Shown piece after piece: positions 42,893 to 52,109 of a DNA stretch of 64,000 nucleotides. The translations under genes and the position numbers were made by a program. The notes beneath the pieces were generated by a model, which was not told the DNA's origin, made no database searches, and saw only the letters and a program-made list of their open reading frames with translations. Each line of letters opens with the position of its first letter. Positions within the stretch are counted from its first letter, which is position 1. The stretch comes from JBBQXH01 sp963710975 (GTDB lineage Bacteria > Actinomycetota > Thermoleophilia > Gaiellales > Gaiellaceae), in assembly GCA_963710975.1 (NCBI GenBank), contig CAVQCG010000001.1:62001-126000 (forward strand), read 5' to 3'.

Positions 42893-45175
42893 TCACTTCG
42901 TGGTCGTCACCGTGATGTGCTCGCCGTCATTCGAGGCGATGACCACGGTTCCATCGAGATCCGTTCGATAGGTGCGGAGCCCCGGGCGTCGCAGGGCGCC
43001 GAGCGTAGAGGCTGTTGGGTGGCCGTAGTCGTTGTGAGCTCCGACGGACACCACGGCGGCACGGGGGTGTAGCCGGTCCAACAGATCGGGAAGCCCGTCG
43101 TCGGAGCTCCCGTGATGTGCGACCTTGAGGATCTCGACTGAGGGTAGAGCGAGCCGCCCGGTCACATTCGACTCTGCGTCGGCGGTCAGGAGCGCGTCGA
43201 CATGCCCGTAGGTCGCCAGAAGGACGACCGCATGATCATTCGGATCCTGGCTTGCTGCACCCGGTCCATCGGGCCAGACGACACGAAGACGGAGCGCGCC
43301 AATCCTGTAGACCTGACCGGCTCGGGCGGTCACCACCGGGACATCCCTGGTGTCAGCAGCTTGCAACGCCGCGTCCTCGTACGGGCTTTCTGCCGGTAGG
43401 CGCGGGTCGAGAACCGTACCGACCTCGAGCGACTTGATGACGTCGGCTGCACCCCCGATGTGGTCTCGTTGGGGGTGAGTCAGGACAATGGCCGCGAGTT
43501 GGTGTACGCCCAGGCCTTGGAGAAGCTCGGCGACTCTTGCCTCGGGCGGGCCCTCGTCGACGAGCACGGCTCCTCCCGGAACCTGGAGCAACGCGGAGTC
43601 GCCCTGACCTACGTCGAGGAACGAGATCCGCAGACCGATTGGCGGTGGGGGCGGATCGCGCGGCCAGAGTACGAGGGCGACAGCCACGACCGAGACGCAG
43701 CCCGCGCCTGCAACCAGGGGGCGACGGAGATGTCGTGGAGTCCGTACCAGGAGGATGATGAGCCCGGCAAGAACCGCCACCCCGGCGAGGACTGCGCCAG
43801 ACTCGATTCGTGCGAATGGAATGCCGCCGATGAGTCGCGCGCACCATGCCAGGTACGAGACCAGCCAGCCGTTGACCCAGGCGAGAGCGAGCGCACCCCC
43901 GGGGAGCACGGCTCCGATAGCGGCGGCCGCGAGGCCCAGCCCGAGGATCGGCGCCACGACGGGCTCCGCGAGCGCATTCGCCGGTACCGACAGGATCGGA
44001 ACCGACCCGAACTCGAGCCAGAGAAGCGGCGCCGTCGCGACGCCACACGCAGTCGATACTGCGAGAACGGCCGCCACCGCGCGAGGGATCGGATAGCCCT
44101 CCAGCAGCCGCTCGATTCTCGGTACGGCCAGGAAGATCGCCGCGACCGCGGCGAATGACAGCTGGAACCCGGGATCGAACACGTTGTAGGGACTCCAGGC
44201 GAGTAGGACGACCGCGCCGAGGAGGAGGAAGTACCACCGGTCACGGGGCCGAGCGGCAAGCCAGGCAAGGGAGGTCAGTCCACCCGCGATTCCTGCACGA
44301 ACCACGGACGGCTGCCAACCGACGGCCGCGACGTAGCCGAGGATCGCAGCCAGCCCTGCAATGTGCGCGGCGAGGCGAGGTAGTCCAACGAGCCAGAAGA
44401 CGACGAGTACGCCCGCGACGAGAAAGGCGACGTTCTGCCCGGAAACAGCCAGGATGTGGTACAGGCCGGAGGCCCGGAAACTGTCACGAAGATCGGCGCT
44501 GAGTCCTTCGTCCTCACCCAGCACGATACCCCGGACGAGAGCTTCGCGCTCACCCTCCAGCCCTGGAGCGATCGAGCGAGACAACGCTTCGCGGATCCGA
44601 TCGCAGAGACCTCGCAGCCCGTTTCTCCGGCCGATGACCCGGTACCGGTCGGCACGCAGGACGACGTGCATCCCGTGGCGCCTGAGGTAGACCTGTTCGT
44701 CGAAGGAACTCCCTGGTTCTCGACTCCGGGGAACGCGCACCTGAACGACGGCCTCGATGAGCGAGCCCAACGGAGGGGCGCGTTCCGAGGCTGCTATCTC
44801 GAGCTGGGCGGGCTCGTCGAGGGATCGATCGTCGAACTCACGAACCCGCACCGGGACACGACTCGAAAACTCGCCGGCGCGAGCTGGGCCCGTTACCTCG
44901 ATCCGTGCAAGGGCTGCCGTGCCGATCTCGCCGACGAGGACGCTGCGGTCGATGGCATCGAGACGCACGCTCCCCCACCACCAGCCGACGCCGAGAAGCG
45001 CGAGCGCGAGAATGAGCGGACGCAGGCGTCCCGTCGCAAGTGCGACAAGCCCGATCGTGGCCGATACGGCGGGCAAGATCAGGGTCGAGAGGCGAACTCC
45101 GGCGGCCGCGGCGAGCCCGACGCTCAACGCAGCTGCAAGCAGGTGCGGGCCCGGGACTGTCGCCGAACGCCTCAC
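42893..45175 (-). CDS. comEC: Competence protein ComEC/Rec2
   Basis: This 760-residue polytopic membrane protein forms the channel for single-stranded DNA during natural transformation. It has an N-terminal OB/DUF4131 region (VEIEVTGPARAGEF type), then a competence domain with many helices (HILAVSGQNVAFLVAG, the ComEC signature) and a C-terminal metallo-beta-lactamase-like domain (SFLDVGQGDSALLQVPGG, LTHPQRDHIGGAADVI, ILKVAHHGSSDDGLPDLL). The ATP-independent nuclease site looks complete. Its start overlaps the comEA stop. Confidence 0.95.
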   Translation of the reverse strand: MRRSATVPGPHLLAAALSVGLAAAAGVRLSTLILPAVSATIGLVALATGRLRPLILALALLGVGWWWGSVRLDAIDRSVLVGEIGTAALARIEVTGPARAGEFSSRVPVRVREFDDRSLDEPAQLEIAASERAPPLGSLIEAVVQVRVPRSREPGSSFDEQVYLRRHGMHVVLRADRYRVIGRRNGLRGLCDRIREALSRSIAPGLEGEREALVRGIVLGEDEGLSADLRDSFRASGLYHILAVSGQNVAFLVAGVLVVFWLVGLPRLAAHIAGLAAILGYVAAVGWQPSVVRAGIAGGLTSLAWLAARPRDRWYFLLLGAVVLLAWSPYNVFDPGFQLSFAAVAAIFLAVPRIERLLEGYPIPRAVAAVLAVSTACGVATAPLLWLEFGSVPILSVPANALAEPVVAPILGLGLAAAAIGAVLPGGALALAWVNGWLVSYLAWCARLIGGIPFARIESGAVLAGVAVLAGLIILLVRTPRHLRRPLVAGAGCVSVVAVALVLWPRDPPPPPIGLRISFLDVGQGDSALLQVPGGAVLVDEGPPEARVAELLQGLGVHQLAAIVLTHPQRDHIGGAADVIKSLEVGTVLDPRLPAESPYEDAALQAADTRDVPVVTARAGQVYRIGALRLRVVWPDGPGAASQDPNDHAVVLLATYGHVDALLTADAESNVTGRLALPSVEILKVAHHGSSDDGLPDLLDRLHPRAAVVSVGAHNDYGHPTASTLGALRRPGLRTYRTDLDGTVVIASNDGEHITVTTTK

Positions 45176-45819
45176 GGCGCGACGAGTTGACGAAGCTGGT
45201 CGAGTCTCGCGGGCCCGATCCCCGGCACGGCGTCGAGCTCGTCGACCGAGGTGAAGGAGCCGTGCTCCTCGCGATACTGGAGGATGTTCTGCGCAGTCAC
45301 CGGGCCAATCCCGGGAAGCGAGTCGAGCTGCTCGAGAGTCGCGGTATTCAGGTGCACCAGCCCTGCCGCTTCACCCTCAGTGACACCAGTGGCGCCGGCT
45401 CCAGAGGGCGAGACCTGATCGCCCCTCGTAGGCACGATGATCTGCTCTCCGTCCGTCAGCGAGGCTGCAAGGTTGATGAGTGCGAGCTGCGCCTTGCCCG
45501 TCGGACCTCCCGCCTTCTGGATCGCATCGTCGATGCGGCTTCCGGCGGCGAGTCGGTAGAGACCCGGCTTGTGCACGGCACCCACCACGTGGACGACGAT
45601 CTCGGCAGAAACGGTCTCGATCGGCACTCCAGTCACCGCTGCCTTGCCGACCGATTCAGCCGCGGGTCCGGAGTCGGTCTCCAGCGCCGAGAGCGTCTGT
45701 CCTGCCGGCTGAGCTCCGCCATCGCGTTCGAGGAAGAGCCTCCCGCCCAGCGCAAGCAATGCAAGCACAACCCCGACGTACAGCACCGCCCGGGGTCGAG
45801 AGATCGTGGGCATCCTCAT
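45172..45819 (-). CDS. comEA: ComEA helix-hairpin-helix DNA-binding protein
   Basis: This 215-residue DNA receptor of the uptake machinery has an N-terminal membrane anchor (AVLYVGVVLALLALGGRLFL) and then a SLBB-like domain (VHVVGAVHKPGLYRLAAGSRIDD type). The C-terminal double helix-hairpin-helix contains LNTATLEQLDSLPGIGPVTAQNI and DELDAVPGIGPARL. It is coupled to comEC by a GTGA overlap and together they indicate competence for DNA uptake. Confidence 0.94.
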   Translation of the reverse strand: MRMPTISRPRAVLYVGVVLALLALGGRLFLERDGGAQPAGQTLSALETDSGPAAESVGKAAVTGVPIETVSAEIVVHVVGAVHKPGLYRLAAGSRIDDAIQKAGGPTGKAQLALINLAASLTDGEQIIVPTRGDQVSPSGAGATGVTEGEAAGLVHLNTATLEQLDSLPGIGPVTAQNILQYREEHGSFTSVDELDAVPGIGPARLDQLRQLVAP

Positions 45820-45931
45820 GTCGCCAATGGTGGCAACGACCTACACGCGGATCACACTCGCTTCGTGTCGGGTCCGTGACGGATCAGCGTCGCGACAGCA
45901 CACGCGGGTGAGGCCGGGCCTGGATTCCCGT

Positions 45932-47104
45932 TTACGCTCGGGCGCTCGGCCCGTACGCAAGCCTGAGCAGCGCGCCGCGCTCGAAGCGATCCAGAGCCAG
46001 TGACGATACGTCGATCGTCGGCGTGCGGCCGGTGATCTCGTCGGCAACCACCTCGCCGACCGATGGGGCGAGCTTGAAGCCGTGGCCCGAGGAGCCGAGC
46101 GCGAGGTACATCCCGTCGAGGCCCGGTGCCCAACCGACGACGGGGTTCCAGTCTGGTGTGTAGTCATACGCCCCGGCGAAGCCACCGAGCCACACGGCGT
46201 TCGCATATGCCGGCATCCGCTCGCCCAACGCTCGTCGGATGCCCTCTTCGTACGCGGGATCGACTGCACGAGGACACTCGTCTCGATGGTCGTAGCGGAT
46301 CTCGGGCTGGTATGCGACGACCCATGCGACGCCGGCGCGGTCAGGTCGCATGACGAGATTCGACGCCATGTCCGAGAAGGTGATGCGAACCTGCGGCTCG
46401 TCCGCCGGCTGCTGGACGAAGGCGACCTCGAGGCGGCGAAGGGTGATAGGGATCTCGACGTCGGCGGTTCTCGCAAGGTCGGCTCCCCAGCTCCCCGCGG
46501 CGAGAACGACCGTGTCCGCGTGAATCGGGCCGTCATCCGTATCGACACCGATGACGCGACCGCCTTCGACGAGGATCGACGTGACGGTCCTTCCCAGGGC
46601 TGCTCGCACTCCGGAGCCGACGGCGGCTGCGAACCACGAGAGCGTCATCCGGTACGTATCGGCGTAGCCGCCGTCCGGCTCGTAGGCTCCAACCGCAATC
46701 CCGTCGAGCGACAGCAGCGGCTCGAGCCCGGCGATCTCGGCTGGCTCGACGACCGTGGTCTCGAGCCCCCATGAGCGAAGCCTACGGACGTTGTCGCGAA
46801 GTGCGTCGGCACGATCCGGCGTCGCGGTGAGGAGGTATCCGGTGGGCACGTACCCGGAGTCGCCGGTTCCGACTTCATCGTCCCAGCGACGGATGACGTC
46901 GACCCCACGCATTGCGAGCCGGGCGACGACCTCATTCGAGTAATGCCTCCTCACCATCGAGAAGGACACGCCCGAGTCCCCGCCACAGACGGGGCCCTGG
47001 TCGATGAGTATGACGGAGCCGACTCCGCGACGGGCGAGCTGGAATGCAGTGCTCGTCCCGAAAAGGCCGGCTCCTACGACGACGACTTCAGCCGTCTCGG
47101 CCAC
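45932..47104 (-). CDS. FAD-dependent oxidoreductase, sarcosine oxidase beta/DAO family
   Basis: This 390-residue flavoprotein of the DAO family starts VVVVGAGLFGTSTAFQLARRG (GxGxxG). FSMVRRHYSNEV and GGYADTYRMTLSWFAAAV follow, with FAGAYDYTPDWNPVVGWAP near the C-terminus and LGSSGHGFKLAPSVGE as the second FAD-contact motif. The family oxidises secondary or primary amines (sarcosine, glycine, D-amino acids). The specific substrate is unknown. It lies 8 nt upstream of... that is, just leftward of the uspA stop and likely shares its transcript. Confidence 0.88.
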   Translation of the reverse strand: MAETAEVVVVGAGLFGTSTAFQLARRGVGSVILIDQGPVCGGDSGVSFSMVRRHYSNEVVARLAMRGVDVIRRWDDEVGTGDSGYVPTGYLLTATPDRADALRDNVRRLRSWGLETTVVEPAEIAGLEPLLSLDGIAVGAYEPDGGYADTYRMTLSWFAAAVGSGVRAALGRTVTSILVEGGRVIGVDTDDGPIHADTVVLAAGSWGADLARTADVEIPITLRRLEVAFVQQPADEPQVRITFSDMASNLVMRPDRAGVAWVVAYQPEIRYDHRDECPRAVDPAYEEGIRRALGERMPAYANAVWLGGFAGAYDYTPDWNPVVGWAPGLDGMYLALGSSGHGFKLAPSVGEVVADEITGRTPTIDVSSLALDRFERGALLRLAYGPSARA

Positions 47105-47112
47105 AGCGCGCC

Positions 47113-47520
47113 TTAGCGAACCACGAGCACGTCGCAGGGTGCGTGCTGGACGACGCTCGAGCTGACGGATCCCAGCAACGCACGCTTCGTCGCTCCGAGA
47201 CCGCGGGTGCCGACGATCAGGAGATCAGCGCCGGTTTCCTTGGCCGCCTCGACAAGCACGTCCGCGGCGTCCCCCTCTCCCTCGATCGACTCGGACGCTA
47301 TCCCTTGCTCCTTCAGATGCGCCTGCGCATCATCGAGCGCCGACGAGATCTCCGCCGACTCGGTCGGGTCGCGCCGGCCCATGCTCCGGAACGCGTGGGT
47401 CTCGACGCCAACCGATGCTACGACAGTGACCTTCGCGCCAGCACGAGCAAACTCCGCAGCCCGGTCGAGTGCACGCTTCGCCTCATCCGAGCCGTCGTAG
47501 CCAACGATCACGCTCTCCAT
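47113..47520 (-). CDS. Universal stress protein
   Basis: This 135-residue UspA-fold protein starts MESVIVGYDGSDEAKRALDRA, with the ATP-binding motif GTRGLGATKRALLGSVSSSVV (the GxxG-9-G(S/T) type) near the end. ATP-binding members usually act as stress-response regulators. I chose ATG 47520 because GGAGG precedes it. The gene is followed after 8 nt by the FAD oxidase. Confidence 0.93.
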   Translation of the reverse strand: MESVIVGYDGSDEAKRALDRAAEFARAGAKVTVVASVGVETHAFRSMGRRDPTESAEISSALDDAQAHLKEQGIASESIEGEGDAADVLVEAAKETGADLLIVGTRGLGATKRALLGSVSSSVVQHAPCDVLVVR

Positions 47521-47541
47521 TTCGGACCTCCTCGCGGACGC

Positions 47542-47558
47542 TTGACACGTGCCGTCAA
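47542..47558. promoter_or_regulatory. Inverted repeat upstream of the universal stress gene
   Basis: TTGACACGTGCCGTCAA has perfect 5-bp arms (TTGAC/GTCAA) around 7 bp. It is 21 bp before the uspA ATG, so it may be an operator or contain a -35 hexamer (TTGACG on the minus strand). Evidence is symmetry and position only. Confidence 0.35.
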
Positions 47559-47735
47559 TCCTAGAGGCTCGACGGAAGACGGGCATGCGTCCGGGACTCG
47601 CCGGCGCCTCGGAGCGTCAATGCCTTGATCTGACGCATAGAGCCCCGTCCAGTTGTGCGGTGATTTCCCGTCGAGGCTCTAGCGGGCACGTGGCGCCAAC
47701 GCGCGCTGATCGACGACCTCGCTATCGTCGTCGCC

Positions 47736-48483
47736 GTGCAAGAGCACCGCAGCGTGAGTTCGTGCGCCCTCGTCACCGGAGCTGCCTCCGGGATCGGCAG
47801 AGCCACCGTCGAACGCCTCCGCACGGACGGTTGGCGTGTTGCCGGAATCGATCGCGATATCGAGCGACTTCGTCTGGCCACCCTCGATGCCAGCGCCGCC
47901 GCCGACACGAGTGATCAGATCGAGATCACCGCCGCCGTCGACGAGGTGGTCGCGGCGCTCGGCAGGCTGGACGCGGTCGTTGCCTGCGCCGGAATTGCGG
48001 GCCGCGGCACGGTCGCCAGTACCCCACCCGCCGAATGGGAACGCATCATCGCCGTGAACGTCACGGGCGTCTACCTCACCGGCCGGGCGGCGATTCCCCA
48101 TCTCCGACGGAGCGGAGGAGGGTCGATCGTGAACATCGCCTCTCAGCTCGGCCTCGTCGCCGCGCCCGAATGCAGCTGCGTATTGCGCGTCCAAAGGCGC
48201 CGTTGTCCAGCTGACACGGGCGATGGCGATCGACCATGCGCCCGAGGGGATTCGGGTGAACTGCGTGTGTCCGGGCCCCACCGATACACCGCTCCTCGCG
48301 CCGTATTTCGCCGGGAGCCCCGACCCAGCGGCAGAGCGACGACGCTACGAGGAGGCCCAGGCACACGGCCGTCTTGTCACACCCGAGGAGGTGGCCGACG
48401 CGATCGCCTACCTCTGCTCACCGCGCGCAGCATCGACGATCGGCGCCGCGCTCGTCGTCGACGGCGGCTACTCGATCGTGTAA
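47736..48483 (+). pseudogene. Short-chain dehydrogenase/reductase, broken by a +1 frameshift
   Basis: The first frame gives the Rossmann start ALVTGAASGIGRATVERLR, then AVVACAGIAGRG and GGSIVNIASQLGLVAAPEC. Skipping A48174 continues as AAYCASKGAVVQLTRAMAID (catalytic YxxxK), RVNCVCPGPTDTPL and the standard SDR C-terminus ending VVDGGYSIV at 48483. The repaired protein is about 248 residues with an intact Ser-Tyr-Lys triad, typical of classical SDRs. The start is GTG at 47736 or 47754. It is a recent pseudogene or carries a sequence error. The substrate is unknown. Confidence 0.8.
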
Positions 48484-48835
48484 GCCCGCCAACGGCGGGC
48501 GCGCAGCGGACGGGGAAAGCCGGCCGCGAAGTGGAGGCGCCGAAGGCGCCGGTCACCACCGCGAAGCAAGCCCGCCAACGGCGGGCGCGCAGCGGCCGCG
48601 CCGAGGGCGCCAGGCCGCGAAGCAGAGGCGCCGAAAGGCGCCGGTCACCACCGCGAAGCCCAGCCGGCAAAGCCGGCGTATCCCGCGGGCCTACGCGGCC
48701 CGATGAGCCTTCGCGGCCGACCACGTCGCCCGCTGCGCGCCCGCTGCGCGGGCTTGTATCGGGCCTACCGGCCCGATGGGCCTTCGCGGCCGACTGCGTC
48801 GCCCGCTGCGCGCCCGCTGCGCGGGCTTGCGACCA
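48484..48835. repeat. GC-rich modular hairpin repeat cluster C, overlapping the leuS 3' end
   Basis: Two unit orientations meet here. On the left are GCCCGCCAACGGCGGGC hairpins with GCGCAGCGG and GGCGCCGAAGGCGCCGG blocks, each present twice. Then comes CCCAGCCGGCAAAGCCGGCG, almost as in cluster B. On the right are two copies of a unit of about 75 bp containing GCCTTCGCGGCCGA and CGCCCGCTGCGCGCCCGCTG in the opposite sense. The rightmost copy runs into leuS and encodes its last 20 or so residues. Confidence 0.78.
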
Positions 48836-51278
48836 GGTTGACGAGCTTTCCCGGAACGACGATCGCGCGCATGATCTCCTGCCCGTCGACCTGAGACGCA
48901 ACTCTGGGGAGCGCCTTCGCGTGCTCGACGAGCGCGTCGTCGGAGAGGCCGACGTCGACCGTGACCCGATCGCGGACCTTGCCGTTCACCTGAACGACGA
49001 GCTCGAAGGTCGCCTGCTCCAACATTTCCGCATCGGCTTCCGGCCAGGGCTCTCGCCAGAGTTGTCGGTGGCCAAGCCGCTGCCAGAGCTCCTCCGCGAC
49101 GTGCGGGGCGTACGGCTGGATGAGACTCACCGCCGTCTCGGTCGCGAAGCGGACAGCAGCCTCCTGCCCTGGCTCGGCCTTCACCCGGTAGATCTCGTTG
49201 ACGAGCTCGAAGAGCGCCGCGATCGGAGTGTGGAACTGGAACCGGCGCTCGATGTCGTCCGAGACCTTGGCGATCGTCCGGTGTGCTGCTCGGAAGAGCT
49301 CGCCCTCTGGCTTGCCGTCCACGTGCCCGGCCGTGGCCACCTCGAGACCCAGGCGCCACAACCTGTCGAGCAGGCGCGCGATGCCTTCGATGCCTGTGTC
49401 GTGCCACTCCTTGTCTGCCTCCGCCGGCCCCATGTACAGGATGTACAGGCGCATCGCGTCGGCCCCGTAGCGCTCGACCATCGCGTCCGGCGACACGACG
49501 TTGCCCTTCGACTTGGACATCTTGGCGCCCTGGTAGTGGATCATCCCCTGCGTGAAGAGCCGGAGGAACGGCTCCCGGAACCCGAGCAAACCGAGGTCGT
49601 TCATCACCTTCGTGAAGAAACGGGCATAGAGCAGGTGCAGGATCGCGTGCTCCACTCCGCCGATGTACTGATCCACCGGCAGCCAGTAGTCGGCGAGAGC
49701 CTTCTCGAACGGCAACCGGTCGTCGTGCGGGTCTGCGTAGCGCAGGAAGTACCAGGAGGAGTCGACGAACGTGTCCATGGTGTCCGTCTCTCGCCGGGCG
49801 CCGCCCCCACACTGCGGACACGAGGTGTTGAGCCAGTCTTCGGCGGCCGCTAGCGGCGAGCGCCCCTTCGGCTTGTAGTCGTCGACCTCGGGCAAGAGCA
49901 CCGGAAGCTCGGCGTCCGGCACGGGAACGGGGCCACAGGAGTCGCAGTAGACGATGGGTATCGGGGCCCCCCAGTAACGCTGCCGAGAGAGCAGCCAGTC
50001 GCGCAGGCGGTAGCCGACGGTCGCCTTGCCGAGCGACTCGGCCTCGAGCCACTCGACGATCGCCTTGACGGCCTCTGGCGTCTTCATGCCTGAGAACTGG
50101 GCTGAATTCATCGAGCGCGCGTCACCCGTCTTGTCGACGTATGGCAGCTCCACGGCCGACCCGTCCGCGGGCTCGACGACCTGTCTGATCTCCAGGCCGA
50201 ATCGCTCCGCGAACTCGAAGTCGCGCTCGTCGTGGCCGGGCACGCCCATGATCGCGCCCGTCCCGTACTCCATGAGGACATAGTCTGAGATCCAGACGGG
50301 AAGCCGCTCGCCGTTGACCGGGTTCGTCGCGAAGCGACCGGTGAAGACTCCGCTCTTCTCTCGCTCGGCGTCGGCGCGCTCGACGGCCGAGGTCGCCCCT
50401 GCATGGGCGACGTAGGCGAGCACCTCGCGCTCACGCTCGGTGCCACGCACGAGCTGTTCGACGAGGGGGTGCTCCGGGGCGAGGACGAAGAACGTTGCTC
50501 CGAACAGTGTGTCCGGACGGGTCGTGAACACCGGCAGCTCGAGGGCCGGCTCGTCGACTCTGAACACGACCTCCGCCCCCTCGGAGCGGCCGATCCAGTT
50601 GCGCTGCATGGTCAGCACCCGCTCGGGCCAGGATTCGAGGAGCGCCATCTCGTCGAGCAGGCGGTCGGCGTACTCGGTGATGCGGAAGAACCACTGTTCG
50701 AGGCTCTTCGCGACGACCTCGGCGCCGCAGCGCTCGCAGCGCCCGTCGATCACCTGCTCGTTCGCGAGCACGGTCTGGTCGTTCGGACACCACTTGACCG
50801 ACGCTTCCCGTCGATAGGCGAGCCCGGCCTCGTAGAAGCGCAGGAAGAGCCACTGCGTCCACCGGTAGTAGGACGGATCGCAGGTCGAGACCTCGCGCGT
50901 CCAGTCGATCGACCAGCCCATCCGCTTCATCTGCCGCCGGATCGCGGCGATGTTCCGCTCCGTGATCTCCCGCGGATGACCGCCCTCCCTGATCGCCGCG
51001 TTCTCTGCCGGAAGGCCGAACGCGTCGTACCCCATCGGCCGCAGGACGGTGACACCCCTCCGCCGCTTGACGTGGCTGACGACGTCGCCGAGCGTGTAGT
51101 TGAAGACGTGGCCCATGTGGAGCTCGCCCGACGGATACGGCAGCATCTCGAGGACATAGGTACGCGGCCGTTCGTCGGCTGCCTCGGCGTCCTCCGGGTT
51201 CGGGACGACGAACGCAAGCTCGCGCTCCCACGTTGCTTGCCACCTGCGCTCGATCGACTGAGGGTCGTAGCGCTCCAT
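48765..51278 (-). CDS. leuS: Leucine-tRNA ligase
   Basis: This 837-residue class I aminoacyl-tRNA synthetase has the HIGH-type motif PYPSGELHMGHVFNY, the editing domain with TTRPDTLFGATF and GIMGVPGHDERD-type residues (MEYGTGAIMGVPGHDERD), the zinc finger CDSCGPVPV and CPQCGG, KMSKS in GAKMSKSKGNVVSPD, and an anticodon-binding C-terminus. ATG 51278 gives MERYDPQSIERRWQ. The normal family end is reached at VPGKLVNLVA. About 20 more residues come from the hairpin repeat cluster, so the stop codon has been displaced. Confidence 0.96.
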   Translation of the reverse strand: MERYDPQSIERRWQATWERELAFVVPNPEDAEAADERPRTYVLEMLPYPSGELHMGHVFNYTLGDVVSHVKRRRGVTVLRPMGYDAFGLPAENAAIREGGHPREITERNIAAIRRQMKRMGWSIDWTREVSTCDPSYYRWTQWLFLRFYEAGLAYRREASVKWCPNDQTVLANEQVIDGRCERCGAEVVAKSLEQWFFRITEYADRLLDEMALLESWPERVLTMQRNWIGRSEGAEVVFRVDEPALELPVFTTRPDTLFGATFFVLAPEHPLVEQLVRGTEREREVLAYVAHAGATSAVERADAEREKSGVFTGRFATNPVNGERLPVWISDYVLMEYGTGAIMGVPGHDERDFEFAERFGLEIRQVVEPADGSAVELPYVDKTGDARSMNSAQFSGMKTPEAVKAIVEWLEAESLGKATVGYRLRDWLLSRQRYWGAPIPIVYCDSCGPVPVPDAELPVLLPEVDDYKPKGRSPLAAAEDWLNTSCPQCGGGARRETDTMDTFVDSSWYFLRYADPHDDRLPFEKALADYWLPVDQYIGGVEHAILHLLYARFFTKVMNDLGLLGFREPFLRLFTQGMIHYQGAKMSKSKGNVVSPDAMVERYGADAMRLYILYMGPAEADKEWHDTGIEGIARLLDRLWRLGLEVATAGHVDGKPEGELFRAAHRTIAKVSDDIERRFQFHTPIAALFELVNEIYRVKAEPGQEAAVRFATETAVSLIQPYAPHVAEELWQRLGHRQLWREPWPEADAEMLEQATFELVVQVNGKVRDRVTVDVGLSDDALVEHAKALPRVASQVDGQEIMRAIVVPGKLVNLVASPRSGRAAGDAVGREGPSGR

Positions 51279-51332
51279 CAGAAGAAGGATCGTAGCGACG
51301 GGGCCAGCGTCCAGAGCCTCTAGAGTGCGGCG

Positions 51333-52106
51333 ATGCTCTCGCCCACGCTCATGACGAGGCTCGGCGTGCCGTGGCTGTGGGGAGCGGACATGGAGAAGGG
51401 CTGGATCTTCATGCGGTTCAACGTCGTGCCGATCACGGCGATGATCATGGCGCCCGGGTCGTGGGCCTACGGGACCGATCGCATTCCCCTCGAGGGCGGA
51501 GCAGTGTTGGCGATCAACCACCTCTCGGCGATCGATCCGCCACTTGTCGGCTCGTTCTCGAACCGGGCGCTCTGCTACATGACGAAGCAAGAGCTCCTCG
51601 ACATGCCCATCGTCGGCGAGGCCCTCAGCTGGACCGGCGCGTTCCCGATCAAGCGCGGCGGCCAGGACCGGGACGCCCTGCGGAAGGCGCGCGAGCTGAT
51701 CAGAGAAGGGCACATCGTGGCCGTCTTCGTCGAGGGCACACGGCAGCGGTTCGGCTACCCGGGCGAGATTCACACGGGCGCGCTGACCATCGCGATGAAG
51801 GACAACCTCCCTGTCATCCCCTGCGGGATCGAGTCGTTCGGCTGGAGCCGGAAGAACAAGCGACCGTGCTGTGTGGTCTACGGCGAGCCGATGACCTTCG
51901 AGGGGATTCCGGCCAACGGCAGGGGCTACAAGGAGGCCGGCGAGATCCTCAGGCTCGAGATCCTCAGGCTCTGGCGGCAGGCCGCCGAGGCGGTGCGCGA
52001 CGGCTTCCCGGACCAGCTGCCGGACGGAACGAAGCGCTTCACGTGGCCGCGTGCGCGCCACTTCCACGCCATGAAGACACCCCGCAGGATCAGCGGCCGC
52101 GACTAA
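51333..52106 (+). CDS. 1-acyl-sn-glycerol-3-phosphate acyltransferase (PlsC) family
   Basis: This 257-residue acyltransferase of phospholipid synthesis has the HX4D motif in LAINHLSAIDPPLVG, FPIKRGGQDRDAL as block II, AVFVEGTRQRFG (the glycerolipid-binding EGTR) and PVIPCGIESF as block IV. A hydrophobic segment precedes the catalytic motif. It transfers acyl groups to lysophosphatidate at the membrane. It is divergent from leuS and convergent with the histidine kinase. Confidence 0.9.
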   Translation: MLSPTLMTRLGVPWLWGADMEKGWIFMRFNVVPITAMIMAPGSWAYGTDRIPLEGGAVLAINHLSAIDPPLVGSFSNRALCYMTKQELLDMPIVGEALSWTGAFPIKRGGQDRDALRKARELIREGHIVAVFVEGTRQRFGYPGEIHTGALTIAMKDNLPVIPCGIESFGWSRKNKRPCCVVYGEPMTFEGIPANGRGYKEAGEILRLEILRLWRQAAEAVRDGFPDQLPDGTKRFTWPRARHFHAMKTPRRISGRD

Positions 52107-52109
52107 CGT

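Noticed and set aside
51279..51332. T-box leader in front of leuS
   Set aside because: Only 54 bp separate leuS from the divergent acyltransferase gene, too little for a T-box.
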